Assembly: GCA_934546685.1 (NCBI GenBank)
Contig: CAKTEB010000038.1
Location: 1-20,314 of the forward strand
Reading direction: 5' to 3'
Length of the DNA: 20,314 nucleotides
Origin: an uncultured Oscillospiraceae bacterium
GTDB taxonomy: Bacteria > Bacillota > Clostridia > Oscillospirales > Oscillospiraceae
Positions 7,493 through 13,788 of this stretch are shown one piece after another. Both the position numbers and the translations under genes were made by a program. The notes beneath the pieces were generated by a model. It was not told the origin of the DNA. It made no database searches and was given only the letters and a program-made list of their open reading frames with translations. The first letter of the stretch is position 1, and every line of letters starts with the position of its first letter.

Positions 7493-7999
7493 ATGAAAAT
7501 TTCTGTTGTATACTTTACATCCACTGGCCGCACCTCTGCTATGGCGGAGGAGATCAAGAAGGGCATCGCCGCTGCGGACGCCTCCATCGAGGTGGGCCTG
7601 TTCCCCATCTCCGAGGTGACCTCCTATCACGAGGAGAATATCAATTTCATCAATGAGTCCGCTGCTGTGATTGTGGGCACCCCCGACTACTATGCGGCTG
7701 AGGCCAACCAGCTGAAGACCTGGCTGGACAACTGCCCCTGCAAGCTGGCGGATAAGCTCTGCGGCGCCTATGCCACCGCAAACTTCCTCCAGGGCGGCGG
7801 CGACATCGCCATCCAGTCCGTGCTGACCCAGCTGCTGGTGAAGGGCACCGTGATCTACTCCAGCGGCACCGCGCAGGGCCTGCCCTTTATCCATCTGGGG
7901 CCCATCTGCCTCAAGGGCGGCGAGGAGGAGGCTGCGCCTCTGTTCCAGACCTATGGCACCCGTTTCGCAAAGAAGGCACTGGAGCTCTTCGGCAAGTAA
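7493..7999 (+). CDS. Flavodoxin-like NAD(P)H/electron-transfer flavoprotein
   Basis: 168 residues. The N-terminus begins with a beta strand followed by the FMN phosphate-binding loop FTSTGRTSAM (8-17), typical of flavodoxins and WrbA/NQO-type oxidoreductases. A second flavin-loop motif, GTPDYYAAE, and a later GGGD segment fit the same fold. It lies 12 nt downstream of the HFCD flavoprotein with its own GGAG site, and the pair ends at a strong terminator, so they form a two-gene operon. It may supply electrons to, or act next to, the upstream flavoprotein (inference). An azoreductase or quinone reductase role is the alternative. Confidence 0.82.
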   Translation: MKISVVYFTSTGRTSAMAEEIKKGIAAADASIEVGLFPISEVTSYHEENINFINESAAVIVGTPDYYAAEANQLKTWLDNCPCKLADKLCGAYATANFLQGGGDIAIQSVLTQLLVKGTVIYSSGTAQGLPFIHLGPICLKGGEEEAAPLFQTYGTRFAKKALELFGK

Positions 8000-8018
8000 A
8001 ATCCTATTTTGTACCTTC

Positions 8019-8056
8019 GGGAACGGCTGCGCCTATGGGCAGGCCGTTCCCTTTTT
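8019..8056 (+). terminator. Intrinsic terminator of the flavoprotein operon
   Basis: GGGAACGGC (8019-8027) pairs with GCCGTTCCC (8043-8051), with further GCC/GGC pairing inside, followed by TTTTT (8052-8056). Confidence 0.92.
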
Positions 8057-8139
8057 CTATGGTTTGGATGGAGATTTGGGCGGAGACGATTATAATTTTG
8101 TACACAATGCCGCTTTTCTATCCGCGGGGTATTTTTCTC

Positions 8140-8171
8140 TTGACTTTAGCGTAATGATTCGCTAATATAAT
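8140..8171 (+). promoter_or_regulatory. Promoter of the amino-acid uptake operon with an operator-like dyad in its spacer
   Basis: TTGACT (8140-8145) is followed either by TAATAT (8163-8168, spacing 17) or by TATAAT (8166-8171, spacing 20). Between them lies a near-palindrome with arms TAGCG (8147-8151) and CGCTA (8160-8164), plus inner AAT/ATT, which fills the spacer. A protein bound there would block polymerase. The leader to the gene start is about 100 nt. Confidence 0.6.
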
Positions 8172-8217
8172 AGTCAAATAAGCAATTCCGTCAGAATCTG
8201 CAGACGCATTTGCACGG

Positions 8218-8262
8218 TATTGCGCAAAAGACAAACTGCGGTGATAAAGCCGCAGCGCAATA
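8218..8262 (+). promoter_or_regulatory. Structured leader hairpin directly before the binding-protein ribosome site
   Basis: Outer arms TATTGCG (8218-8224) and CGCAATA (8256-8262) enclose inner arms CTGCGG (8236-8241) and CCGCAG (8250-8255). The 3' sides are continuous, and an 11-nt bulge (8225-8235) lies on the 5' side. GGAGAG begins at 8263, the next base. The fold could control translation or mRNA stability. It does not match a riboswitch class I recognise. Confidence 0.5.
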
Positions 8263-8275
8263 GGAGAGAACGACT

Positions 8276-9193
8276 ATGAAAAAACTGCTTGCACTGCTGA
8301 TGGCCGGTGCCATGATGCTTTCCACCGCGGCCTGCGGCTCCTCTGCCGCCTCCTCCGCTGCGGCATCCTCCGCAAAATCCGAGGCTCCCGCTGAGACGGC
8401 TGCCCAGGAGGAGACCACTGAGAACGAAACCGCCGCTTCTGCGGAGACTGCCTCCGGCGAGGGCCGCACCTTTACCGTGGGCTTTGACGCCGAATATCCC
8501 CCCTATGGCTACAAGGATGACAGCGGCGAATACACCGGTTTTGACCTGGAGCTGGCCCAGGAGGTCTGTGACCGCAACGGCTGGACCCTGGTGAAGCAGC
8601 CCATCGACTGGGACGCCAAGGATATGGAGCTGAACTCCGGCAGCATCGACTGCATCTGGAACGGCTTTACCATGACCGGCCGGGAGGATGACTACACCTT
8701 CTCCGTGCCCTATGTGGATAACTCCATTGTATTTGTGGTCATGAACGACTCCGACATCCAGTCCAAGGCGGATCTGGCCGGCAAGGTGGTTGTCACCCAG
8801 GCGGATTCCTCCGCACTGACCGCACTGACCTCTGAGGAGGACAACGATGAGAACCTGGCCCTGGCTGCCTCCTTCGCGGATCTCCAGCAGGTGGCCGACT
8901 ACAACACCGCGTTCATGAACCTGGAGTCCGGCGCGGTAGATGCCATCGCCGTGGATATCGGCGTGGCTCAGTATCAGCTCTCCAACCGGGGCGATACCTT
9001 CCGGAAGCTGGACGAGCCCCTTTCCACCGAGCAGTACGGCATCGGCTTTAAGAAGGGCAACGAGGAGCTCCGGGATCAGGTGCAGAATACTCTGTTTGAG
9101 ATGTACAAGGACGGCACCTTCGATGAGATCGCTGCCAAATACTCCGACTACAACCTGACCGATATGGTCTGCCTGGGTAATTACGTCAAGTAA
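8276..9193 (+). CDS. Polar amino-acid ABC transporter substrate-binding lipoprotein
   Basis: 305 residues. The lipoprotein signal peptide ends in lipobox STAAC with Cys20 as the lipidated residue. A low-complexity Ala/Ser/Glu linker (about 21-62) is followed by a type-3 solute-binding domain (about 65-300) starting TFTVGFDAEYPPYGY. Motifs FDLELAQEV and WNGFTMTGRR-like GFTMTGRED are typical of binding proteins for glutamine, cystine, histidine or arginine. It captures the amino acid outside the cell for the permease and ATPase encoded downstream. GGAGAG precedes the ATG. A terminator directly after this gene probably makes it more abundant than the rest. The ligand cannot be assigned from the sequence; the linked racemase-like gene makes histidine or another basic or polar amino acid worth considering. 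Confidence 0.92.
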   Translation: MKKLLALLMAGAMMLSTAACGSSAASSAAASSAKSEAPAETAAQEETTENETAASAETASGEGRTFTVGFDAEYPPYGYKDDSGEYTGFDLELAQEVCDRNGWTLVKQPIDWDAKDMELNSGSIDCIWNGFTMTGREDDYTFSVPYVDNSIVFVVMNDSDIQSKADLAGKVVVTQADSSALTALTSEEDNDENLALAASFADLQQVADYNTAFMNLESGAVDAIAVDIGVAQYQLSNRGDTFRKLDEPLSTEQYGIGFKKGNEELRDQVQNTLFEMYKDGTFDEIAAKYSDYNLTDMVCLGNYVK

Positions 9194-9206
9194 AAACGGA
9201 TATGCC

Positions 9207-9238
9207 TTGGGGGCAGCGCAGGCTGCCCCCAACTTTTT
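9207..9238 (+). terminator. Intra-operon terminator after the binding-protein gene
   Basis: A perfect 11-bp stem, TTGGGGGCAGC (9207-9217) with GCTGCCCCCAA (9222-9232), loop GCAG, then CTTTTT. It sits between binding-protein and permease genes that must be made together, so partial readthrough is expected. The stem would also protect the 3' end of the first mRNA. Confidence 0.88.
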
Positions 9239-9256
9239 ACGAGTGAGGTGTCATAG

Positions 9257-9952
9257 GTGGAATTCCTGTCAACCGTTCAGCAGGTGCTCTCCGGCGTGGG
9301 CTCCACGCTGCTGATCTTCTTCAGCACGCTGATCTTCTCCCTGCCCCTGGGACTGCTGGTGGCCTGGGGGCGCATGAACAAATGGGCGCCCTTCCGGGCT
9401 GTGAGCCCCGAGGGCGTACTGGGGCGCTTTAAGCCCGTGCAGCTGATCATCAAGTTCTTTATCTCGATCCTCCGGGGCACGCCCTTGATGCTTCAGCTGA
9501 TCGTGTGGTTTTATGGACCCTATTATCTTTTCGGCGTGCGGCTCAGCGCCTCTTGGCGGGTGGGGGCCACCATTGTGGGCTTCTCCATCAACTACGCCGC
9601 CTATTTCGCCGAGATCTTCCGCTCCGGCATCCAGGGCATTCCTCAGGGCCAGCGGGAGGCGGCTCAGGTGCTGGGCTACAACAAGGCTCAGACCTTCTTT
9701 AAGATCATATTCCCCCAGATGTGCAAGCGGGTGCTGCCCCCGGTGACCAATGAGGTCATCACCCTGGTGAAGGACACCTCTCTGGCCTTTGTCTTAGCCT
9801 ATACGGAGATGTTCACGATTGCCAAGCAGGTGGCGGCGGCCCAGTCCAATATCATGCCTCTGTTTATTGCCGGCGTGTTCTACTACATCTTCAACCTTGT
9901 GGTGGCCGGCATCATGGGGCGGCTGGAGCGGAAGCTCGAATACTATCAGTAA
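9257..9952 (+). CDS. Polar amino-acid ABC transporter permease
   Basis: 231 residues with about five membrane helices (around 15-38, 60-90, 100-122, 165-185 and 200-222). The HisM/GlnP-type ATPase-contact loop GQREAAQVLGYNK (131-143) continues to FFKIIFPQ. It starts at GTG 9257, since the frame has no upstream ATG and GTGAGG lies 8 nt before. A 50-residue hydrophilic stretch between helices 1 and 2 (WGRMNKWAPFRA... to about 60) is usual in clostridial family members. A single permease gene implies a homodimeric channel. The ATPase gene follows after 12 nt. Confidence 0.92.
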   Translation: MEFLSTVQQVLSGVGSTLLIFFSTLIFSLPLGLLVAWGRMNKWAPFRAVSPEGVLGRFKPVQLIIKFFISILRGTPLMLQLIVWFYGPYYLFGVRLSASWRVGATIVGFSINYAAYFAEIFRSGIQGIPQGQREAAQVLGYNKAQTFFKIIFPQMCKRVLPPVTNEVITLVKDTSLAFVLAYTEMFTIAKQVAAAQSNIMPLFIAGVFYYIFNLVVAGIMGRLERKLEYYQ

Positions 9953-9964
9953 GGGGGCACAACC

Positions 9965-10726
9965 ATGAAACTGCTGGAAATCGATCACTGTAAGAAGGCT
10001 TTCGGGGATACCCAGGTGCTTCATGATATCTCCCTGAGCGTGGAAAAGGGCGAGGTGGTGGCCATCATCGGCCCCTCCGGCTCCGGAAAGTCCACGCTGC
10101 TGCGCTGCGCTACCCTGCTGGAGACCATGGATGACGGTGACCTTGTGTATCTGGGAAAAGCGGCGGCCAAGTCTGTAAACGGCCGTGCGGAATACCTCAG
10201 CAAAAAGGAGCTCCGGGAGATCCAGGGCTATTTCGGCCTGGTGTTCCAGAACTTCAATCTGTTTCCCCACTACTCCGTTATGAGGAATATCATCGACGCT
10301 CCCATCCATGTGCAGAAAAAGCCCAAGCAGGAGGCCGTGGAGACCGCCAAGGCCCTGCTGGAGAAAATGGGCCTCACCGGCAAGGAGGACAGCTACCCCT
10401 GCATGCTCTCCGGCGGGCAGCAGCAGCGGGTGGCTATTGCCCGGGCTCTGGCCATGAATCCCTCTATTTTGTTCTTTGACGAGCCCACCTCGGCGCTGGA
10501 TCCGGAGCTCACCGGAGAGATCTTGAAGGTCATCCGGCAGCTGGCCCAGGAGAAAATGACCATGGTCATCGTTACCCACGAGATGGGCTTCGCCCGGGAC
10601 GTGGCGGATCGGGTGATCTTCATGGACGGCGGCTATATTGTGGAGCAGGGCGACCCCAAGGAGGTCATCGAGCATCCCAAGGAGGAGCGGACCCGGCAGT
10701 TCCTGGCGAGGTTTTCCCAGGGATGA
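9965..10726 (+). CDS. Polar amino-acid ABC transporter ATPase (GlnQ/HisP type)
   Basis: 253 residues with all ATPase motifs: Walker A GPSGSGKST (36-44), Q-loop Gln95, signature LSGGQ (148-152), Walker B ILFFDEP (168-174, catalytic E173) and switch His205 (VTHE). It powers uptake with the permease encoded immediately upstream. GGGGGCAC-type purine-rich sequence precedes the ATG. Its TGA (10724-10726) overlaps the ATG (10723-10725) of the next gene, so the two are probably translationally coupled. Confidence 0.94.
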   Translation: MKLLEIDHCKKAFGDTQVLHDISLSVEKGEVVAIIGPSGSGKSTLLRCATLLETMDDGDLVYLGKAAAKSVNGRAEYLSKKELREIQGYFGLVFQNFNLFPHYSVMRNIIDAPIHVQKKPKQEAVETAKALLEKMGLTGKEDSYPCMLSGGQQQRVAIARALAMNPSILFFDEPTSALDPELTGEILKVIRQLAQEKMTMVIVTHEMGFARDVADRVIFMDGGYIVEQGDPKEVIEHPKEERTRQFLARFSQG

Positions 10727-11493
10727 ATGTGACGCTTCGGTACTTAAACCCCGCAGGGAATATCACCGCCGTGGTGCTTACGCCTGTGGAGCGGAGCCAG
10801 CGGGCTGGCCTGGCCCGGGCCATTATGGCGGAGGGACGGGCGGAGCAGGTGGGCTTCATGGAGGAGCCCCAGATGGGCGGCGCATGCCGCCTGGAGATGA
10901 TGGGCGGAGAATTCTGCGGCAATGCGGTTCGGTCTTACGGTCTGCTGTATGCCTTAGCGCAGGGGAGGGCCCAGCAGGTTCCGGTGGAGATCTCAGGGGC
11001 GGAGGCGCCTGTGCCGGTGACGGCGGATCCCGCAGCGGGAACTGCCTATGCGGATATGCCCCTTCCCCTGGAGCTGCGGCAGCTGGAGGTGCTGGGGAAG
11101 CGGTATCCGCTGGTCATGTGCCAGGGCATCTGCCATCTGCTGGCGTTGGAGCAGGGGCCAGATCCTGCATTTCTGGAGGCCGCAAGGCCGAAACTGAACG
11201 CGCTGGGCCAGGAGGCCTGGGGCCTCATGTTCCTGGAGGGGCAGCAGCTCACTCCGGCGGTGTATGTGACGGGCACGGATTCTCTGGTCTGGGAATCCTC
11301 CTGCGGCTCTGGCAGCGTGGCCTGCGGCTGGTATCTGGCCCGACAGCCTGGCGGCGGAGAGAGCTACCGCTTCCGGGAGCCCGGAGGCGAGATCCAGGTG
11401 ACGGTATCCCGCCGAAACGGCGTGATGACTGGCTGCACCATGGGCGGCCCGGTGACCGTCGGGCCGCAGGAGTGCTTTGCTTGGGAAAATTAA
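10723..11493 (+). CDS. DapF-fold cofactor-independent amino-acid racemase, CntK (histidine racemase)-like
   Basis: 256 residues with the two-Cys arrangement of PLP-independent epimerases: C65 in MMGGEFCGNAVRSYG and C194 in SLVWESSCGSGSVACG. It fits CntK, the staphylopine-pathway histidine racemase, better than lysine-pathway DapF: NPAGNIT near the start, EQVGFME, G-x-EFCGNA, LxWExSCGSG, and EPGGEIxVT near the end. These comparisons are from memory of the family. The ATGA overlap with the ATPase gene puts it in the amino-acid uptake operon, so it may racemise the imported amino acid, either supplying or using a D-form (inference). No nicotianamine-synthase-like or opine dehydrogenase genes are present, so metallophore synthesis is not supported here. 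Diaminopimelate epimerase is the alternative. Confidence 0.78.
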   Translation: MNVTLRYLNPAGNITAVVLTPVERSQRAGLARAIMAEGRAEQVGFMEEPQMGGACRLEMMGGEFCGNAVRSYGLLYALAQGRAQQVPVEISGAEAPVPVTADPAAGTAYADMPLPLELRQLEVLGKRYPLVMCQGICHLLALEQGPDPAFLEAARPKLNALGQEAWGLMFLEGQQLTPAVYVTGTDSLVWESSCGSGSVACGWYLARQPGGGESYRFREPGGEIQVTVSRRNGVMTGCTMGGPVTVGPQECFAWEN

Positions 11494-11508
11494 ACAGCTG
11501 AAAATTTG

Positions 11509-11549
11509 TCAGGCTGGTGCAAAATCCGTGCTGCACCAGCCTGATTTTT
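11509..11549 (+). terminator. Intrinsic terminator of the amino-acid uptake operon
   Basis: A perfect 13-bp stem, TCAGGCTGGTGCA (11509-11521) with TGCACCAGCCTGA (11532-11544), a 10-nt loop, then TTTTTGTTT. Confidence 0.93.
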
Positions 11550-11563
11550 GTTTGCCCAGATGT

Positions 11564-11592
11564 TTGACACAAGTGCGGATTATTGGTATAAT
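11564..11592 (+). promoter_or_regulatory. Perfect-consensus promoter of the cyclophilin gene, with extended -10
   Basis: TTGACA (11564-11569), 17 nt, TATAAT (11587-11592), with TGG just before the -10. It begins 15 nt after the preceding T-tract. The gene's true start is therefore 11638, not the upstream in-frame ATG at 11548. Confidence 0.88.
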
Positions 11593-11637
11593 ACCCACAT
11601 AAATTGGGGGGGCGGGAACGCCGGAACGGAGGAAGCG

Positions 11638-12210
11638 ATGAAACGTCTGATGATCCTGCTTCTGGCACTGTGTGCCCTGTGCCTTTCCGGCTGCGGCGCT
11701 GACAGCTACAGTTCCGGCACCCACCATGCGGAGATCCGGGTGGAGGATTACGGCACCATCGCCTTGGAGCTGGATGCGGATACCGCGCCCATCACCGTGT
11801 CGAATTTCTGCCAGCTTGCCAAGGACGGCTTTTACGACGGCCTGACCTTCCATCGGATCATCGACGGCTTTATGATCCAGGGCGGCGATCCCAAGGGAGA
11901 TGGCTCCGGCGGCGCAGACAAGACCATCAAAGGTGAGTTTTCTCAGAACGGTGTGGAGAATAACATCTCCCATGTGCGGGGGACCATCTCCATGGCCAGA
12001 TCCGATGATATGGACGGGGCCAGCAGCCAGTTCTTTATTGTGCAGAGCGATTCCACATTCCTGGACGGACAGTATGCGGCCTTCGGTCATGTGACCTCCG
12101 GTATGGACGTTGTGGACAAGATCTGCCAGGATACCCCGGTGGAGGACGGCAACGGCACAGTGTCCTGGTGGAACCAGCCGAAGATCACATCCATCCGCGT
12201 GATCGACTGA
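11638..12210 (+). CDS. Lipoprotein peptidyl-prolyl cis-trans isomerase, cyclophilin type
   Basis: 190 residues. The signal peptide has lipobox LSGC (Cys19), so the enzyme is tethered to the outer face of the membrane. The cyclophilin domain (about 30-188) shows the catalytic Arg73 in FHRIIDGFMIQGGD, the SSQFFI stretch (129-134), and FGHV later. The family speeds proline isomerisation during folding of exported proteins. The length is that of a minimal bacterial cyclophilin plus signal. GGAGG precedes ATG 11638. Confidence 0.93.
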   Translation: MKRLMILLLALCALCLSGCGADSYSSGTHHAEIRVEDYGTIALELDADTAPITVSNFCQLAKDGFYDGLTFHRIIDGFMIQGGDPKGDGSGGADKTIKGEFSQNGVENNISHVRGTISMARSDDMDGASSQFFIVQSDSTFLDGQYAAFGHVTSGMDVVDKICQDTPVEDGNGTVSWWNQPKITSIRVID

Positions 12211-12234
12211 CAATTATATTATGAATTTTGACAC

Positions 12235-12271
12235 AAAGAGGTGTCTCTGATGGATTCAGAGATGCCTCTTT
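12235..12271. terminator. Long hairpin after the cyclophilin gene, probable terminator
   Basis: A 16-bp stem (12235-12250 with 12256-12271) contains two G-U wobble pairs and a 5-nt loop. The 3' tail GCGCGTTTATT has no clean U-run, so termination may be weak or Rho-assisted. The LURP-one-like gene follows 47 nt later and lacks a clear promoter of its own, so readthrough is plausible. Confidence 0.6.
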
Positions 12272-12318
12272 GCGCGTTTATTGGACGCACCGGAATATTA
12301 TAGAAAGGACGTGCAGAT

Positions 12319-12804
12319 ATGAAGCTATTTATGCAGCAGGAGGCCTTTTCCTGGGGGAAGCCCATGGAGCTCTGGGATAAGGGCGGCCACATCCGCTATA
12401 CGGTCACAGGGGACGCCTATTCCCTGGGAAAGCGGCTGCACGTCCAGGAGCTTTCCGGCCGGGAGGCGATCTATGTGCGGCAGCAGGTGCCCTCTATGTT
12501 TCCCAGATATGAGATCGGGGTCTACGGCAAGAAGGCGGGCGCCATCGTCAAGGATCTGACGTTTCTTCGCCCCAGGTACACCTTAGAGAACTTTGAATGG
12601 GAGATCGGAGGTACGCCGGGGCGCTTTGACTACGAGATCACCTGGCGGGGCAGCGTGGTGGCAGCCTGTCATCCGGTGAAGGGCGAAAAGGGGGAGCTAT
12701 ACGCGCTGGAGATTCTGGACCGGACCGTGGAGCTCCAGGCTCTGGGGGTGCTGCTCACCGTGAACTGCATTCTGGCGCCCCAGGGATCCCGGCTGCCCGG
12801 CTGA
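12319..12804 (+). CDS. LURP-one-related (Tubby-like fold) family protein
   Basis: 161 residues, no signal peptide and no membrane segment. The pattern fits the LURP-one-related/DUF567 beta-barrel family: alternating short beta strands, an early WDKGGHIRYTVTGD hairpin, the YSLGKRLHVQEL segment, and a hydrophobic C-terminal helix (about 137-155) that would run through the barrel. Plant and bacterial members have no settled function; membrane or phospholipid interaction has been proposed from the Tubby resemblance. AGAAAGGAC lies upstream of the ATG. It sits just before the rpmH promoter, with no functional link visible. Confidence 0.72.
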   Translation: MKLFMQQEAFSWGKPMELWDKGGHIRYTVTGDAYSLGKRLHVQELSGREAIYVRQQVPSMFPRYEIGVYGKKAGAIVKDLTFLRPRYTLENFEWEIGGTPGRFDYEITWRGSVVAACHPVKGEKGELYALEILDRTVELQALGVLLTVNCILAPQGSRLPG

Positions 12805-12832
12805 GAATTTTGAGAAAAATCACCGCAAAAGG

Positions 12833-12862
12833 TTGACAGAACGGGGCCCAATCCTGTATAAT
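12833..12862 (+). promoter_or_regulatory. Strong promoter of the rpmH-rnpA block
   Basis: TTGACA (12833-12838), 18 nt, TATAAT (12857-12862). The leader to rpmH is about 80 nt. It contains a small hairpin at 12870-12887 (GCC-T-GTCC with GGAC-GGC). Confidence 0.85.
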
Positions 12863-12948
12863 AATCGTTGCCTGTCCACGGGACGGCATAACTATGGCAA
12901 GCTGCAGCATTCCGCTGTCGAGCATAATCAATCAGGAGGTGTATACAA

Positions 12949-13086
12949 ATGACGAAGCGTACCTATCAGCCCAAGAAACTCCATGGCCAGAAAGTTCATG
13001 GCTTCAGAGCGAGAATGGCTACCAGAAACGGCCGCAAGGTTCTTTCCCGTCGCCGCAACAAGGGCAGAAACAGACTCAGCTACTGA
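12949..13086 (+). CDS. rpmH: 50S ribosomal protein L34
   Basis: 45 residues, highly basic, beginning MTKRTYQPKKLHGQKVHGFR and ending in a Lys/Arg-rich tail with the RxxxGRxVLxxRRxKGR core. This is the standard L34 sequence and length. AGGAGG lies 8-9 nt before the ATG. It is first in the block, followed by rnpA as in nearly all bacteria, and its promoter is the strongest in this half of the window. The gene product is a structural protein of the large ribosomal subunit. Confidence 0.97.
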   Translation: MTKRTYQPKKLHGQKVHGFRARMATRNGRKVLSRRRNKGRNRLSY

Positions 13087-13122
13087 TTCGCCCGTCCTTA
13101 CACCGTTGATGCCGATAAATTT

Positions 13123-13150
13123 GGGGTGAATGGAGCAATCTGTTCGCCCC
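13123..13150 (+). other. Hairpin in the rpmH-rnpA spacer
   Basis: GGGGTGAA (13123-13130) pairs with TTCGCCCC (13143-13150) through 8 bp, one of them G-U, with no U-tract after it. It could be a processing or stability element that lets rpmH mRNA outnumber rnpA mRNA. Confidence 0.4.
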
Positions 13151-13196
13151 ATACGTTTATGGCCGGGTGATCTTATCCTGATGGAAGGACTATGAC

Positions 13197-13586
13197 ATGG
13201 TTTCCACACGATCCCTTAAACAGAATCATCTGTTCCGGCGGCTCTATCAGAAGGGCAGGTCCTCTTCCGGGCGCTGCCTGGTGGTTTACTGCCGGAAAAA
13301 CGGGCTCCCCTATAATCGCCTTGGGCTGACCACAGGGACAAAGCTCGGCCATGCCGTGGTGCGCAATCGGATCCGCCGCCGCATCCGGGAGGCTTACCGC
13401 CTGTCGGAGCATTCCTACGTTCTGGGCTACGACATCGTGGTAGTGGCCCGCCATCGGGCGGTGGACGCCAGCTATCAGGAGATCGCGCAGTGCCTGTCGA
13501 AGCAGATGGGCAAGCTGGGCCTTCTCAGAAAGGAGCAGAGCCATGAAGCGGCTGATGCTGTTTCTGATCCGGCTGTACCGGAATAA
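13197..13586 (+). CDS. rnpA: Ribonuclease P protein component
   Basis: 129 residues, basic. The RNR motif NRIRRRIREAYRL (57-69) binds the RNase P RNA, and the N-terminal substrate-binding part contains NHLFRRLYQKG. The protein supports the catalytic RNA in trimming tRNA 5' ends. GGAAGGAC precedes ATG 13197; the ATG at 13192 is out of frame. The last ~15 codons overlap yidD by 44 nt and add a tail beyond the usual ~115-residue protein. Confidence 0.96.
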   Translation: MVSTRSLKQNHLFRRLYQKGRSSSGRCLVVYCRKNGLPYNRLGLTTGTKLGHAVVRNRIRRRIREAYRLSEHSYVLGYDIVVVARHRAVDASYQEIAQCLSKQMGKLGLLRKEQSHEAADAVSDPAVPE

Positions 13587-13755
13587 GATCTCTCCCGGAC
13601 TTCCGCCCCGCTGCCGATTTACGCCCACATGCTCTGCCTACGCCATGGAGGCGATCGAGAAATACGGCGCAGCAAAGGGCGGATTTCTTGCGTTTCGGCG
13701 GCTTCTTCGGTGTAACCCTTTTTACAAGGGGGACTACTTTGATCCGGTGCCCTAG
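13543..13755 (+). CDS. yidD: Membrane protein insertion efficiency factor YidD
   Basis: 70 residues with the complete family signature: LIRLYRNKISPGLPPRC, then FTPTCSAYAMEAIEKYG, then CNPF near the end. An N-terminal amphipathic or hydrophobic helix attaches it to the membrane, where it assists the YidC insertase. The start lies inside rnpA, after AAAGGAG, which implies translational coupling. yidC starts 33 nt downstream. Confidence 0.95.
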   Translation: MKRLMLFLIRLYRNKISPGLPPRCRFTPTCSAYAMEAIEKYGAAKGGFLAFRRLLRCNPFYKGDYFDPVP

Positions 13756-13788
13756 CGCCGGAAAGCATGTTACGACCGGAGGTAACGA

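Noticed and set aside
6926..7999. Lanthipeptide cluster with an EpiD-type decarboxylase
   Set aside because: No dehydratase, cyclase or precursor peptide gene was seen around the HFCD flavoprotein.
8172..8275. Known riboswitch (for example glutamine or T-box type) in the leader of the uptake operon
   Set aside because: The hairpins are visible, but no conserved core or T-box motif is present and no terminator-antiterminator pair lies before the gene.
10723..11493. Staphylopine-type metallophore cluster
   Set aside because: Only a CntK-like gene is present; no nicotianamine-synthase-like or opine dehydrogenase gene and no metal-type transporter lie nearby.
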